The notes: generated from the sequence alone by a model not told the origin. Positions 25,220-38,042 are shown, counted from the first letter of the stretch. The stretch: 64,000 bases of DNA from Chamaecrista fasciculata (GCA_003254925.1 QANZ01009509.1:15247-79246); one strand, 5' to 3'. Numbers and translations: made by a program.

Positions 25220-26129
25220 TAATTGATAGACTTTTAGTAGTATTATTAAACTTATGATATTAAAGAAATTAAGATATCATTAATAATTAACATTAGAAAT
25301 GTTTTCTCCAGCAAAGATTGGTCTAAATGTTAAGGAATTGGTTCAGATTCATAATCTACAAGGTTGTAAAACAATATGTAAATACATTTATAAGGTTTCA
25401 AAACATAGAAAATATGTCTTGACTTTGGTGAACTCGAAGTCTAACTCATCTAAATTTTTATTCACCAAAAGAAAGAAAAAAAAAATGTTCTAAAATCAAA
25501 CTTTAAGTAGTAATTGTGTTATGTAGACTTGATCATAGGCCTTAAAGCTCGCCCGGCCTAAGTAGTCCAATCCGACAAAAATACAATATGAATTCGAAAG
25601 TAAAAGCCCGAACCAAAAAGGCTAAATATTATTTGGGCCGGACACAAACTTTTTTTCAAATTTTACCCAAAAAATCGAGCCCAAATAATATGTATATATT
25701 TTATAATTTTATGTATAATATATTATAAAATATATATCTATATTGTTATTTTGCAAAGTAATTATAAATTTATAAGATAATATAAGTTGAAAGAAAAATA
25801 GAATAGTTATAGATTATACAGTATATAATTATACAATAAAATATTTATTATATATAATATAATTATTAATTAAACTATACGTGGAAGTTAAACAAATTAA
25901 AATTAAATACGAGTTGAAACTAACTAAAATTTCAATTCTAACGTTATTTTTAGTACCATTTCAGTTAGGTAAATTTTATTGTATAATTCTTTCAAACATA
26001 AATTATGAAATATAAAATATTTAAAAAAATACTTAATTAAAAAACTAAAAGAACCAATATGGACTCATAGTTGCTTGGGTTGATAAAACTTCCCTGCGTA
26101 TATGGACTAAATTTTTTCATGAATAAGGT
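25220..26129. other. intergenic, AT-rich
   Basis: No gene seen. Near 25550-25640 there are GC-rich phrases (CTCGCCCGGCC, TTGGGCCGGAC) that resemble the ends of the hAT-like elements, but no complete inverted pair was found. Confidence 0.5.
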
Positions 26130-26142
26130 TTAGACTGAATTG
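26130..26142 (-). terminator. U2 3' box
   Basis: On the minus strand, just after the RNA end, CAATTCAGTCTAA fits the plant snRNA 3'-end signal CA(N)3-10AGTNNAA, which directs 3' processing of Pol II snRNAs. Confidence 0.8.
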
Positions 26143-26145
26143 GTA

Positions 26146-26338
26146 GGGTGCGCCAGGCCCAAACTATAGTGCAACGCTTAGGCGACGCGCGAAGACCCCA
26201 GTAGCAAGCTACTGTAATGGGCCCTCCCCAAACAAAAATTAATTTAATATCATGTGAACCGATGGCCCACGTATCAGATATTAAACTGATAAGAACAGAT
26301 ACTACACTTGATCTTAGCCAAAAGGCCGAGAAAGGTAT
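26146..26338 (-). ncRNA. U2: U2 spliceosomal snRNA
   Basis: The U2 snRNP pairs with the intron branch site. The minus strand starts ATACCTTTCTCGGCC and has the invariant TTTTGGCTAAGATCAAG stem, GTGTAGTATCTG with the branch-site-pairing GTAGTA, stem II (CTTATCAGTTTAATATCTGA), an Sm-type site (AATTTTTG), and the 3' stem-loops ending TGGCGCACCC. At about 193 nt it is full length, and no disabling change is seen. Promoter and 3' box are both in place, so the gene looks functional rather than a retro-copy. Confidence 0.97.
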
Positions 26339-26366
26339 GCTTTGTTCTGAATTCGAGTGCTTCTTT

Positions 26367-26414
26367 TATAGGCGTCTCCTGCTTCTTCGTTCTCTTATGT
26401 GTCCGATGTGGGAC
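26367..26414 (-). promoter_or_regulatory. plant snRNA promoter (TATA box and USE)
   Basis: A TATA element lies about 30 bp upstream of the U2 start (plus-strand 26367-26370, reading CCTATAAAAG on the minus strand). The upstream sequence element AGTCCCACATCG (about 26404-26415) lies about 70 bp upstream. The wide USE-TATA spacing is that of Pol II (U1/U2/U4/U5) rather than Pol III (U6) plant snRNA genes. Confidence 0.9.
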
Positions 26415-29092
26415 TTGTTTTCGACACTTTGCTTCGTTCTTCTATAGGCATTACTCTTCTTTATTCAGCGAATTAACGGCTCTGTCTTTTAATAATCGAT
26501 CATTGATTTCTTTGGCTTATTTATTATCTAACAGATGGAATTTGTATACGCCAAAAAACTACTAGGACAAGAGAATGATGAACTCATAGTATTTGTGTGT
26601 GTTTCTTCTCACCAATCCGATGTAATACACTTCGAAAATATGGTTAAATCTACCACGGTAATTAATTAATTAATATATCAGCATCTCTCAAAACTAACTG
26701 GAATGATTTTTCTGTTGATTATTGGAGACAACATGAGAATCAAATAATGGGCACTTCGTTCTGTAGAAAAAGTCAAAAAGAATTATATAGTGCGTAGATT
26801 AGTTAGAATTTTAGTTACTAGTTATTACAACATGATGTATAATCCATCACAAGCCTTAATTACACTTTTACATTTAATATAATAGAAAAAAAATATTAAT
26901 ACTATAACAAAATTTCAATATTATGCACCTATTACTTTAAAATTAAACAAAGCCATTGTCTTAGAAAGATACTCAAGTCACAAGTTTAACTAGTTCAACC
27001 ACATTATAAATGTAAAAAAAAATTCACTATTTATTTTTGACTTTAAATCACATATTTGTTGATGAAAATGTTTTCTTTTCACAACAAGGGATATAGTTAT
27101 ACAAGGTTAACAATATCTGTACAAAGTACAAACAAACCACAACATAAACCCATAGCCATCAAGCTTGCAGAGTGGAGACACCCAACAAAATATAATCCCA
27201 CAGCATAAAACGCCTGGGAACTGGGATATTTAATTCCTATTGAATTAGCTACGAAAACGAAAGACAAAAAATACTTGACAGAGATTAAAAAACAACTAAG
27301 TCATTCTGGTTTTGGAGAGAGATTCCCTTGCCAATGAATGCACACAAGCATTCCCCTGCTTGTATGTGTATGAGAGTCACCTTGCAATGAAGAAACATAT
27401 TGAGATTTAACCTGCAGCAATCAGTTGAGGGAGATAAGTGATGACTTGGGAAAATAACATTCTTAGTAATAAGTTTTAGAGTAAATTAATGATTTGGTCC
27501 CTACAAGATAACAATTATCTCAATTGAGTTCCTAAAAGATGAGATTATACAATTCAATCATTGAAATATGCAATTACAATCAATTTGATCCTTTTGTTAA
27601 GGTATAATCAATGTGGAAAGCTCTTTCACGAGGACATCATGTTTTATTGATCTTATCAATGATTGGATTATTAAGATTTTATTATTTTTAACATATATTT
27701 TGTTAGATGGTACTAATCGAGGTTAAATGAAAATAGCTCATTATATTTGCATTTATCTGTTAGTTAGCAATAACAGCTAGTGTATCCATTAGCTAAGCCA
27801 CCAGCAACTTTCCCCCAATTTTAGCATTCTATTATTTCTAAGTTGTTTTAGCATATGTATTTATTATTTAAATATCAAGCCATTGTAGCTTGGTGTCCTA
27901 AGGACTTATTTATTTAGAGTTATTAGTTTTCCGATTTTGGCACTTGCATATTTTCCCCTATATTTTGTTCTTATCTTGTGCTATTCTTGCTGCTATCATT
28001 TATTTTCACACCTGAACCAAGAATAAGTGTGCCAAGAGCTCAATTCACAGTCTCAGCTTAGTTCTTAACTTCTTATCTACTTTAGCAAAGAGTACAACAT
28101 CATGAGCAAAGATTAAGGCGACACTAGTTACTTGTTAGGATCTCCTTGTACATGATTAACAAGAATGGTGAAACAAGATCACCCTGACCAATGCCACAAC
28201 AGGACCACTCTCATTAAAATGATTGCTAATGAATTTTGTTAACTTTTTTTTTTCTCAGTTTATTATTTAGTCTAGCCTTTTAATTCTTAGTCAACCTATA
28301 AATTTTTTTTAAAAAAACTTTTTAAATGCCTAAGCCAGTTTTTTATTGACTCAATTAATTATCAGGTCAGTTTTATTTCCGTCCATTTAAACCAATCCAG
28401 CCCCTTAACTGATTCAATTTGATTCTTACAAAATTATATCTAACTACCTATCAAACACAATGACTAGATCAAAAGCAAGTAGATATCTAATTGATCATAA
28501 CTAACTCACTATATTCTTGTAACATAAAATCTCAACATAACTAAAGGATTTAACTCATAAATATATCATTATAAAATATTACTAATTTATTTGACATTTT
28601 TATTATAGGACTAGAGGAATATTATGTTTTTAAAATTTAAAATAAAAGTTATGTTTGATATTCTTCTTAAGTTTCTTTATTAAAATTTGAAAAACGTATA
28701 ACAAAATATATTAAATAAGCAAATAGAAACTTAAACTGATTTTTTATCAAAAAAAACACGAGTATTAAAAAATTATATAGATGAACAATGACCATGCCTA
28801 GCTCTCTGGACCATTTCAGTTTTGCCAAGATATGAACAAAATTCAAGCCTAATCAGGCAGCAAAACAAAGTCTCTCAGCTAAAGTCAGATGTTAGAAGTA
28901 GCTCTGCTATTACTATCCATGCACTAGTTCTTCCATCATGCTCAGCAAAACAGCAATTCTTATTTTAACATTCTGGAAACAGTTATGTTTCTGCCATTTT
29001 TGTAAGACATAGTTAATATTAGACCTATATGGACTTAGTCCTAATGCTAGTAATAACCTATGATTTCTAAGGAAATGGATAGGGTAATTTCT

Positions 29093-29275
29093 TTTTTCAT
29101 AAAGAGAAATTTAGGTTAGTTGGATCCCAAGGACTCACTATGGCTAAGGCATGCCTCCAGGCTTAAAGAGGTACTTATACTAACAAGGTCCTCACATTGA
29201 CAACAAGATTCGAATTGCGACTTTGTAGGTTATGAGTCAATTCCTTACTAATTGGACCAACCTTTACTGGCGAAT
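29093..29275 (-). mobile_element. tRNA-like SINE
   Basis: On the minus strand GGTTGGTCCAATTAGTAAGG is followed about 45 bases later by a B-box-like GCAATTCGAATCTTG, and the element ends in TTTATGAAAAAAG. Imperfect duplications gggtaatttct (29082-29092) and ggggtcaatttct (29276-29288) flank it. Pol III box layout, A-tail and duplication fit a plant SINE of about 180 bp. Confidence 0.75.
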
Positions 29276-29565
29276 GGGGTCAATTTCTAAGAGAGATAAA
29301 TACAAAATGTGTGAGACTTGGAGTCCACTACTCAAGTGACTTTATGCACGAGGTTTATCTCCCTCCGATGATGATACTATTAGATTCCAGAGAAATTAAG
29401 AGAATCTAAATACGAAGCCTCTACATCCTTTCATTCTTGTAGGAATATAAATAGAGAAATAAAAGCTGCAAAGGTCTTGGAATATCATGCAAGTCCAAAA
29501 GCATCCTTTTTTTTTCAGCCCTCCCCTTCCATCCCTTTAAATTTAACTCCATTCTTTTAAATCTT

Positions 29566-29578
29566 TTTTTTGATGGAA
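29566..29578 (-). mobile_element. micro-insertion with 17-bp target duplication
   Basis: Thirteen bases, TTCCATC plus A-run on the minus strand, lie between perfect copies of ccattcttttaaatctt (29549-29565 and 29579-29595). Confidence 0.7.
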
Positions 29579-30195
29579 CCATTCTTTTAAATCTTATCTA
29601 CTTTAACATGTGCAAACATCAGTGTCAGGTTTAGAAATTTTGTCAGAGTGGAAAACTTCCACTATTACACATAACGGTTCATATATTTAGTAGCCTTGAA
29701 CTATTTTAGCACATAAAAAGTCTGAACTCTTGATTTCACCTTATTCATAATAAAATCTACCACAAAAGTCGGTCCCATCCACAACAACAGGTATTATAAT
29801 CTAAAAGTTATCTCTTCCCTCAGTCCGCATGCCCCAGTCAGTAAAAACATAGTAACGGGAGAAAATAAGTCTTCAAGCATAAAATACAGTGACAAACATG
29901 ATTGGGAAAACACTTGAGCTTCCTCTTCAGAAATAAAAATCTATTGAAATTTGGTCCCCAACTCATGATTACTAAAATAACATGTAGCATCCCCGTGCTA
30001 AACAGAATACCCTCTAAATTCAAATAAAGAAAATTAATATTTAGGAAGGCCACTTGCATTTAAGGTATCAAGAGCCTGCTTCCAATGATCATGGTGGGTC
30101 AGGGTAAGCATAATAAAAGTAAACAGATAATCATGTGAAGCAAAAGACTTTATAATCACTGATTAACCCTAAAACCAGAATTAAATTGTTTATCT

Positions 30196-30216
30196 TTTTT
30201 GTTTTGGCCAAAAACC
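30196..30216 (-). mobile_element. micro-insertion with 13-bp target duplication
   Basis: On the minus strand GGTTTTTGGCC plus AAAACAAAAA lies between perfect copies of aaattgtttatct (30183-30195 and 30217-30229). It has a slightly longer head than the other copies. Confidence 0.75.
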
Positions 30217-30442
30217 AAATTGTTTATCTAGTTTTACATTTTCCATGGCATTTAGGATCTCATAATTAATTGACACCTAAACCTGGAAAGGTCCCAAGTA
30301 AAATCATCACCTTCCAGAAAACTCCTATGAAGTCCAAGTTATCTACTGCTAAAGTAAACCTTAAAAAATAAGGAATTATAAATGTTGTTCAAAATTTCAA
30401 TAGTTTAAATAAAATAAAATAAATAATCATGGACTTATTTGC

Positions 30443-33400
30443 TTATGAAAATAAAAAAATGTCTATAGATAGTAATCTACCTTCCTTGGCAGTCATGTTT
30501 TTCCATTTATCTTTCAGATCAACTGGTGTACGATTGTTATCAAATACATGACCACCAAATTCTAAAATTTTCCTCCAAGGGATATTTCGGTTTTCCATTG
30601 AGAACCTTAAGACTCCTTCCTGCAGCGAGAGAAATAATGTTGATGTTATGGATTTTGAGAAGAGAATCTTGTGTAATCACAATATACGATTCAGAAAAAA
30701 TGCATACTTCTCTCTGCTTGAATGAATATTTTATGTACCAATAATTTGATATCATCAGTGATTATTTATGATTTTGAACTCACAAGTTCAGAAGTCAGAA
30801 CAGTTTTTGAAAATTACAGATAGTTTACTAGAATATCCACAACGAACTCCAGATAGAAGGGATGAAGACATGCAGTCAAAATCATGAAATATAACATATC
30901 TTAGTATTTTCAAGCCAAAGAACACTGTTTGACAATCATTAAGTAAATATCTGTAAACTAAATGAACCAATCAGAAGTAGAAATATAAAAATATACAACT
31001 ATCTAATTGATGATCTCAATACCCTTATTCAGATAAACGAAGATACTAATTATGCTTCGTTACTTATTTCAAACCTAAGTTTCTTCATATTAGTTAAAAA
31101 CAATTCAGCTTTTGATTGTTTTGTAACTCGTGTATAACTGCCAACTATCATAAAATGAGTATATAACTGCCAACTATCATACTCTTCGAGAATGTTATAT
31201 TTTCCAAAATTTTGGTTCTACCAGTGTCTATACCTGACAAACTTATATTATACAAAGGCACAGACACACGTATTATTTTATAGATATGAAATTATAACAG
31301 GCCTGAACCCATTTAACTTATAGTTGTACAAAGTCCGCCATATGAAGTCATAATGTGAGTTATACCCCAAATTCATTTTTTAAAACAGAGAAAGTCATGA
31401 TGCAGTATTTGTTATTCAGTCAGTTCTAGAAACAAAGTTTATGAAACTTATACCTTTAGTGTATTTTCCTCTTCAGCTGTCCAATTTAATCTCCTACGCT
31501 TGCCAGTTTTTGAAGTCAGCTTCTTGCTGCAACTGATAATAATAAAATTGTTAACTACATTATGAATTTGAGAGCAAGTCAGTTTCACAACAATATTTAT
31601 TAGATTCAGACAAGAAAATACCATTCACATGGTCATATTTTCAAAAATAATAATAAAAAAAAAACTGCATGGGTAGACATTCGTTACAGATGTTCAACAA
31701 TTTAGTCCTTGAAACACTATAAATGGGAGCTAAATATTTTATGTTTGTAAAAACAAATCGGGAACCAAAAAGTATATTTTCAATATTTAGAGACTAATAA
31801 TAGTTTTGGAATAAATTTGAGGACTAAAAAGTAGATTTTCTCTAAATGAATTACTCACCATTGCATATAAGACCCCTGTGGCAGTCGTAAAATTTCAGAG
31901 GTGGCAACTTCCTCATTTTTGTGAAGAGCATTTATACCCTCAACATCTCTCTTCACTGCCAAAGATTTCCTAACAGAAGAAAGTCTATGAGAATATGCTG
32001 TTCTTTGTGCACACTTTTTTATGCGACTTTTCTCTATTGAGAGAGCCTCAGAATCTGAAATATTAATTTCACTGGCAGAACTATTTGTTGCAGACACCTT
32101 TAATTCATTATGGACTAGCTTTTCTCTACTTTTCTCCTTGTCCTTGTCATCTACATATACTTCAATACTTTCCTGCATCCCATTGGTGAATGCAATATCA
32201 GGTGAGTGCACATCCGTGTATTTTTCAAAACGGAAAACGCTCAAAGGTATTGCATTCTTAACAATGCTTGCATGAACATTTTCATTATTATATCTTGAAT
32301 CCTCCAGTTTGATCTCCTCTTTTCTTTCAACAGCTTTGGTTTCATTTTTTCGGGAAATGACATGAACATCAAATTTCTCACCATTTATAGATTGTTTATG
32401 AACCAGCTTGATATCCACAGGTGTCTTTTCCTCTCTGCAATATCCAGAATCACCCAGATTGGAGTTGGTTACTCCAGGATTTGCATAAGGTTCATCTTCA
32501 ACAGCTAGCTCATGTTGATTAGCACCATCTGTTCCTCTTTCCATTTCCTTTTGTTGATCTCCCGACGTCTTCAAATGCCGACTATGGCACACACTGTCAT
32601 TGCCCTGCCTGTTACAATGATCTAAGCTGCTCCCATTTCCCATGACAGGTAACTCCTTGGGATCTTTTCTCTTAGTTTCCACATCTTTCTCGAACAATTT
32701 ATCACTTATAATTACATTTCGACGGAAGAAGTTACACAAATTTTTCTTCGCAACCATGGTATTTTTCCTGAATTCTTGAGCTTCTGCCAGCGCCCGCTTG
32801 TAATAGCAATAGGGACAGTAGAAGTTCCCCATATCATCAAATTTAGGGTCAATGCAGAAACATTTTGCATGGAGTGCAACAGGGCAGTCCTTTTCGGCAC
32901 AAACTAATACTTCTCCACCTTCATTGCAACTTAGGCAAATCCTTCTGCGTAACAAATCTATAAATATATAGTCACCATCTAAACTGTCATGAGGGTTTAT
33001 ATTATAGCCCTCCTCCATGCTATTATCCCTATTTACCTCTCGAACGTATTGCAAATCATCATGATTTGTCTCAATTGATGTTCTAGGCACAGCTGCATCG
33101 TCTTCCTTCCGCTTCAAGTTCAACGGTTACACAAAATGGGTCATTTGAAAGTAAACGATTCACAAATTATAATGGGGGCATACATAATCAGAGCCATAAA
33201 ACAACCGATGTATTAGAATAATAACCGGGTTCACCAAAAAACAAGAAAACCTAATAGCCAAAAGCTAAGATAAATCCAGATAACAGAACAGAAAGAAATT
33301 GCATAACCACTCAAGCCTTTCGTTAATTTTAATTCTCAGCATTCAAACAGAACAGAAATTAAATGGGGAAAGTGTTTCTCCAAGCTGAAATCCCAGGAAA

Positions 33401-33503
33401 AATGAGATTCAGAAAAATGAGACAGACTTACGAGACTGAAGGTAGAGTGAGAAGGCTCTGTAGAGATTTTCGCCGTGCGTCCACGGACAGTTTTTCTTCT
33501 CAT
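30443..33503 (-). CDS. PHD finger and telobox Myb protein (copy 1)
   Basis: Exons 33503-33432 (72), 33111-31859 (1253), 31532-31454 (79) and 30619-30481 (139) join in frame. Reading on without a further splice gives a stop at 30443 and about 526 residues; an extra 3' exon is possible. The N-terminus is basic (MRRKTVRGRTAKIS). A C4HC3 PHD finger lies near residues 70-130: ICLSCNEGGEVLVC, DCPVALHAKCFC, GNFYCPYC. A long acidic low-complexity region follows. The C-terminal Myb/SANT domain starts RRLNWTAEEENTLKEGV and ends with the telobox-like VDLKDKWKNM seen in telomere-repeat-binding plant proteins. It is probably a nuclear chromatin or telomere-associated factor; the target is not shown. It is a paralogue of 49344-52101. 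Confidence 0.85.
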
Positions 33504-36042
33504 GGCGATGTATGTAGGAATCGCTGTTCTGTGGCTATGTAGAATAGATTGTTCGACATTTACCTAATTTCCTGAATTTTGAAGGCTCGAATTCGATGAT
33601 GGAATCACTGAATCAATCAGTATACTACATTTGCCTAATTTACTGAGGGTTTCGCTTGCCACGACGTTCTCTCTTTCTTCGTTCCATTCTTCTTTTTCTT
33701 TTTCCTGTGAGCAAAAGCTCTAGTTTGTTCCTAAATTTTGTATTAACTCTCAATTTTCTTCCTAATCTTCTTTCCCATCAATTTTATCCTGAATTATTTA
33801 TATTTTAGTCAATTTAATCCTTTACTTTTATTTTAATCAAATATTAACGATAGAATCTACGTAACTAATGATATGTAATCTAAAATTGATAGAAAAAAAA
33901 ACTTAAATCATAATTCAGATTGAAAAAGAAGATGTAGTCTATCGTTAATTTATTGAAAGAAGTTAGTCGAAGAATAAAATTGACTAAAATTTAAAACATT
34001 GGGAATAAAATTGACGGTTAGTGTAAAATTTAGAGATAAAATTAATGTTTTTACCTTTTTTTTTTTTGCCAATCTCATTTCATCCTTCTTAGTTTTAAAG
34101 GAAATAAAAAGATTATATATTTTGGGCTCTAAATTTGTACATATTTTACAATTTCATTTTTAAATGATAGAAATTTACAATTTTTTTAATAAGGAAAAAA
34201 TACAACAAAAAGAAAAATGGTAGCCTTAGAAAAAAAAAAAGCAGGAATAAAATTAAAACATATGACCAATATCGAGTTGAAACTATTGAGTATCCAGTTT
34301 CAACTGAAGTCATAGTGCGAAAAACCGGACCGGCCATTGAACCGGTGGAAGGCTTGGGTCACTGGTTCAATGGTTCAACCGCTGGGTCACTGGTTCAACC
34401 GGTTGAGCCGGTTTACTTAAAAAGTACATTTTCAAATATACATATTCATCAAAATACACATTAATATCTTAAAATTAAACACGTTGGTACCCTTTAGAGC
34501 TATTTTGCAATTTGAACCATAACAAATTTTGTAAAAATTACATATTGACCCCAATTTTTTTAAAAAATTTTCATTTTAGTCCCTAGATAATATGTATCTA
34601 GGGACCAATTTGTACTTTTTAGCAATTTTTTTGGGGTCAATATGTAATTTTTGCAAAATTTGTCGGGTCAAACCGGTTCACGGTTCATCAAATACATATT
34701 GATATATTACAATAATTTAAATTTAAAGTAAAAATAAAACATAACATATGTTCATCACATATAATAAGTGTCAAATATTTAAATTTTTTTTAAAAATTTT
34801 TTCAAATATTTCAGGGTCAACCGGTTTCCGGTTCCCGGTTTAACCGGCCGGTTCGGGCGGTTTAACACCGAGTCAACTGCAGGCCGGTATTTTAATTTTT
34901 CCGGACCAGACTAGTATCCGGTTCACCGGTTGAACCGACCGGTCCGATCCGATTTTTTCAACTATGTTTGAAGTATGTAAATTATTGATTTGAACCATCC
35001 ATTAGAATGATCAAGTACTAGATTATTCTAAGGGACGGTCCAAATCAAATAATTCACATAGTTCATAGAATCTGTAGTGTAACGAAACCGTGTCCCTTGT
35101 TTTATTGGATTTATCAACATTGGTCTTGTAATCCTCCATCTTCATACACGAGAGACCGCAATTTAATTCTAAATAAATAATGATAAACGTCAGTCAATTA
35201 ATTCTACAACCATTTTTTATTATCTATTTCTAATCTATGATTTTAAATACTGGATATTGGCCTTTGTGGTATATGCAGTTCCTTCTCTGTAGAACTAGGT
35301 GTGCTGAACTTTATGTGGAAATTATGGGTTTCACGTTGTTGTACAAATGTTCTAATATAGGCTTTTAATGATATAAGTATAACAACTCGACATGATTATG
35401 TCTTTTTGCATAATTGTCTTTTGGAACTGTTAATTCCTACTAAAGATTTATCTAAATGTTAAACTAAAAATGATATGAGTTTATAACACTAAAATTTAAC
35501 ATTCTTGGTAGTCTTTTAATTTATTTGGTTATAAAAATACCTAAGATGTGTGAAGTTACTGGTTGAGAATGTCTTCCCAATAGTTGGGTGATGATTCCAT
35601 GTAATAAAAACAAACAGTGCATTACTTAGTAAATTAATGACTGATGGGGAATCTAGTTTATCTTATTGCAGATTTTTACTTAGGTGTTTGTTACTGTTAT
35701 GTATGCTAGTTTCATACATTGGTATTTATCCTTTGCATAGTATGCAATTTGATATAGGAAAACAATTATTTAACAAAATTCTTATATGTTTCTTATAAAG
35801 TTATTTCAATCACTAGTTTTATTTACTCTTTTTATCTTTTATATATGATTGGATCATGTGAATATTATTTTCTCTTTTTAATTTTACTGTGGAAGTTATG
35901 AAGCTCTACTTATTTTTCCAAGTTAGAAAATGGCATGTATATATTATGATTTTATTAACTAATAATATGCACTTTTAGATAGGTAATCATGGATCCAACT
36001 TCACATACTTTCTCATAGCTCGACTATGCTTACCAATATGAA
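33504..36042. other. promoter of PHD-Myb copy 1 and repeat DNA
   Basis: No gene seen. About 33,504-33,700 should be the promoter of the minus-strand gene. A hAT-like element occupies 34311-34966. The right part (35,876 on) begins a 215-bp segment repeated at 36,693. Confidence 0.55.
34311..34966. mobile_element. hAT-like element with ACCGG-rich ends
   Basis: Starts CATAGTGCGAAAAACCGGAC; the reverse complement of the end starts CATAGTTGAAAAAATCGG. Flanking 8-mers actgaagt (34303-34310) and tttgaagt (34967-34974) agree at 6 of 8. Both ends are full of CCGGTTCAACCGG-type phrases. The centre (about 34483-34672) is a truncated relative of the hairpin element at 45391, so it is also a nested structure. 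Confidence 0.7.
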
Positions 36043-36907
36043 ATGTTTCTTTACAAACTGACTAAATATTGTCAATTTGAATTCTTGTTAGATGGATTGT
36101 GCAAATGGAACCATCTCGATGAGGCAATTACATTATTTAAGCGAATTGAAGAACAAGGAATTCAGCCTAATGTGCACGCATACACTATACTCATCAATGG
36201 TTTGTGCAAAGGTGGTAGAATAAACATTGCACAAAATATTTTTCAGCAACTTCTAACTAAAGGTTGTTGTCTTGATGTCCAAGCTTACAATTCTATGATC
36301 TGTGGACTTTGTAAAGAAGGTTTGTTTGATGAAGCAATGACTTTGGTTTACAAAATGGAAGAGAATGGGTGTGTCCCTAATTTTGTAACTTGTGAAATAA
36401 TCTGTCGTGAGCTTGTTGAGAAAAAAGAGAATGTGAAGGCAAAGTGTATTCTTCATGAAATGGTAGATAGAGGCTTGTTGAAAAAATGAAGCAAGATAAG
36501 ACATTGTAATTCCAATCCAAGTTACACATTGTAATTCCTAATTTTGGGAAGTTTGCAGGGATTACAACTTTTTAAATTTAATTCTTTTGAAGACTTATTG
36601 GTGAATCGAGACAGAGGCTTTTTAAGATTGTTGTAATGTGACGCTTCCATTTCTCTATAATCTTTTTCTGTTTTTTTTTATTAATTTTTTTTCTCTTTAA
36701 TTTTACTGTGGGAGTTATGAAGCTCTACTTTTTTGTCTACTTTAGGAAAGGGCATGTATTATGATTTTATTAATTAATAATATGCACTTTTAGTCACGTA
36801 ATCATGGATCCAACTTCACACACTGTATTACTCATAGCTCAACGATTCTTACCAATTTGAAATGTTTCTTTGCAAACTTACTAAATATTGTCAATTTGAA
36901 TTCTTGG
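35876..36907. repeat. direct repeat of about 215 bp around a PPR relic
   Basis: 35876-36089 and 36693-36907 match in order: TTTTACTGTGG(A/G)AGTTATGAAG, TAATATGCACTTTTAG, GTAATCATGGATCCAACTTC, GAAATGTTTCTTT and CTAAATATTGTCAATTTGAA. The PPR fragment lies at the end of the first copy, and a second decayed PPR fragment follows the second copy, so this is a local duplication. Confidence 0.8.
36069..36489 (+). pseudogene. P-type PPR protein fragment
   Basis: About 3.5 pentatricopeptide repeats: DGLCKWNHLDEAITLFKRIE, YTILINGLCKGGRINIAQNI, YNSMICGLCKEGLFDEAMTL, then a C-terminal block ending VDRGLLKK and a stop at 36489. Such Rf-like proteins bind organelle RNA and normally have more than ten repeats plus a targeting peptide. 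Here the N-terminal part and any start codon in context are missing, so it is a truncated relic. Its open frame suggests loss was fairly recent. Confidence 0.8.
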
Positions 36908-37026
36908 AGTATACAATTTTGTCTAAAATATTTTCCGGGACATTAGCCCTCATTAACATGTAATGCTTGAATCTCTAATGTATGTGATTCTTCTACTTGC
37001 CTTCAATCAATTGAATATTAGAGGAA

Positions 37027-37079
37027 TCACTTGTCTTAATAATAAGCACCGTTAGTTGCTTAATTATTAAGACAAGTGA
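37027..37079. repeat. short hairpin
   Basis: TCACTTGTCTTAATAATAAG (from 37027) is mirrored by the complement ending at 37079 (TTAATTATTAAGACAAGTGA): arms of about 22 nt, an 8-nt loop and one bulge. It lies between the two PPR relics. Confidence 0.7.
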
Positions 37080-37429
37080 ACATAATTCCTTTTAATTTTA
37101 ATCTATAAATTTTGAACATTTTCCTAACGTTCCTATTGATGCTATAGCAAGAGATATTTTAAAAACGAAAATCATCTATAACACCTTAATGTCTTAGTAT
37201 GGTCTTTGAATTTTTATGAAGTTTTCAATTAATTTTTTTTAAAATTATAACGTTACAAAGCTAATTTGTGGAGGCCTCGATTGTGTGCTTGTTAAATAAG
37301 GTCATTAACTAAATTATCAACTTCAAGTCATGATGAATGGACACGCCCTTTTGGTTGGGTTTGGTGTGAGTTATTAGTTATTTGTTGAAGAATGTGATAA
37401 AAATACATAAGGTTTCACTTAATATCTTA

Positions 37430-37595
37430 AAATTGGGCTTGTTTGGTGAAGCAATGGTCTTGTCTTATAAAATGCAAGGGCATGGTGCCTCCCTTATTTT
37501 GTAAATTCTGAAACGATCTTTCATGAGATTTTAGGAAAAAATTTGAGATTAAGAAAGCAGAGAAGCTTTTTCATGAAATAATTAGTAAAGGTATG
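37430..37595 (+). pseudogene. decayed PPR fragment, second copy
   Basis: GLFGEAMVLSYKMQGHG matches GLFDEAMTLVYKMEENG of the fragment at 36069-36489. The following bases match the rest of that C-terminal block, but with several stops and frameshifts. It follows the second copy of the 215-bp repeat, so it belongs to the same duplicated unit. Confidence 0.65.
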
Positions 37596-38042
37596 CTAAC
37601 ATTGCACAAATGTTTGCAAATGATTGCCATTTGTGTCAAATAATATTCTTAAATATTGCGGTTGCACCATGGTAGCTGGTTCAGATTTGCTAAATGGTGG
37701 AATTGTTTCATGTTGTGATTTCAATGCATTCCTTAGAGGTTTTCGTATATAAAACATGAATTTGGAAAGTGCAATAAACGCATACATATACATGAAGCAA
37801 TTCATCAAAAGTTTGACAGTATATTGGAAGGAGTAGCCATAAGCAAATCCAAAACAACTTCACCTAGGAAGGACCAAAATGTATAACTAGGTATAACGTG
37901 CGAAATGGCTCTCATCACCCTATGGCTAACATAAACAGATGCTGTTACATATATAAACAGTCCAGAAAGGAAGATTTGATCCTACTATTTATACTTATAT
38001 ACATCATTCTTTCACAAGAGATAATGGCAGCTTATAGGACTA

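Larger units (their letters stand above)
26416..30442. other. gene-free region downstream of the first PHD-Myb gene
   Basis: No protein gene seen over 4 kb. It contains a SINE (29093-29275) and two micro-insertions (29566 and 30196). From about 29,620 rightwards the sequence resembles the region downstream of the second PHD-Myb gene (about 48,500-49,150), so part of it is the duplicated 3' flank or 3' UTR. Confidence 0.55.

Noticed and set aside
29127..29250. tRNA gene suggested by the TTCGAATC box
   Set aside because: No cloverleaf can be drawn; box spacing, A-tail and flanking repeats fit a SINE.
30788..30970. Small minus-strand open frame in PHD-Myb intron 3
   Set aside because: No homology and it lies within a well-supported intron.
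34040..34075. T-run followed by TTGCCAA, like a micro-insertion
   Set aside because: No flanking direct repeat could be found.
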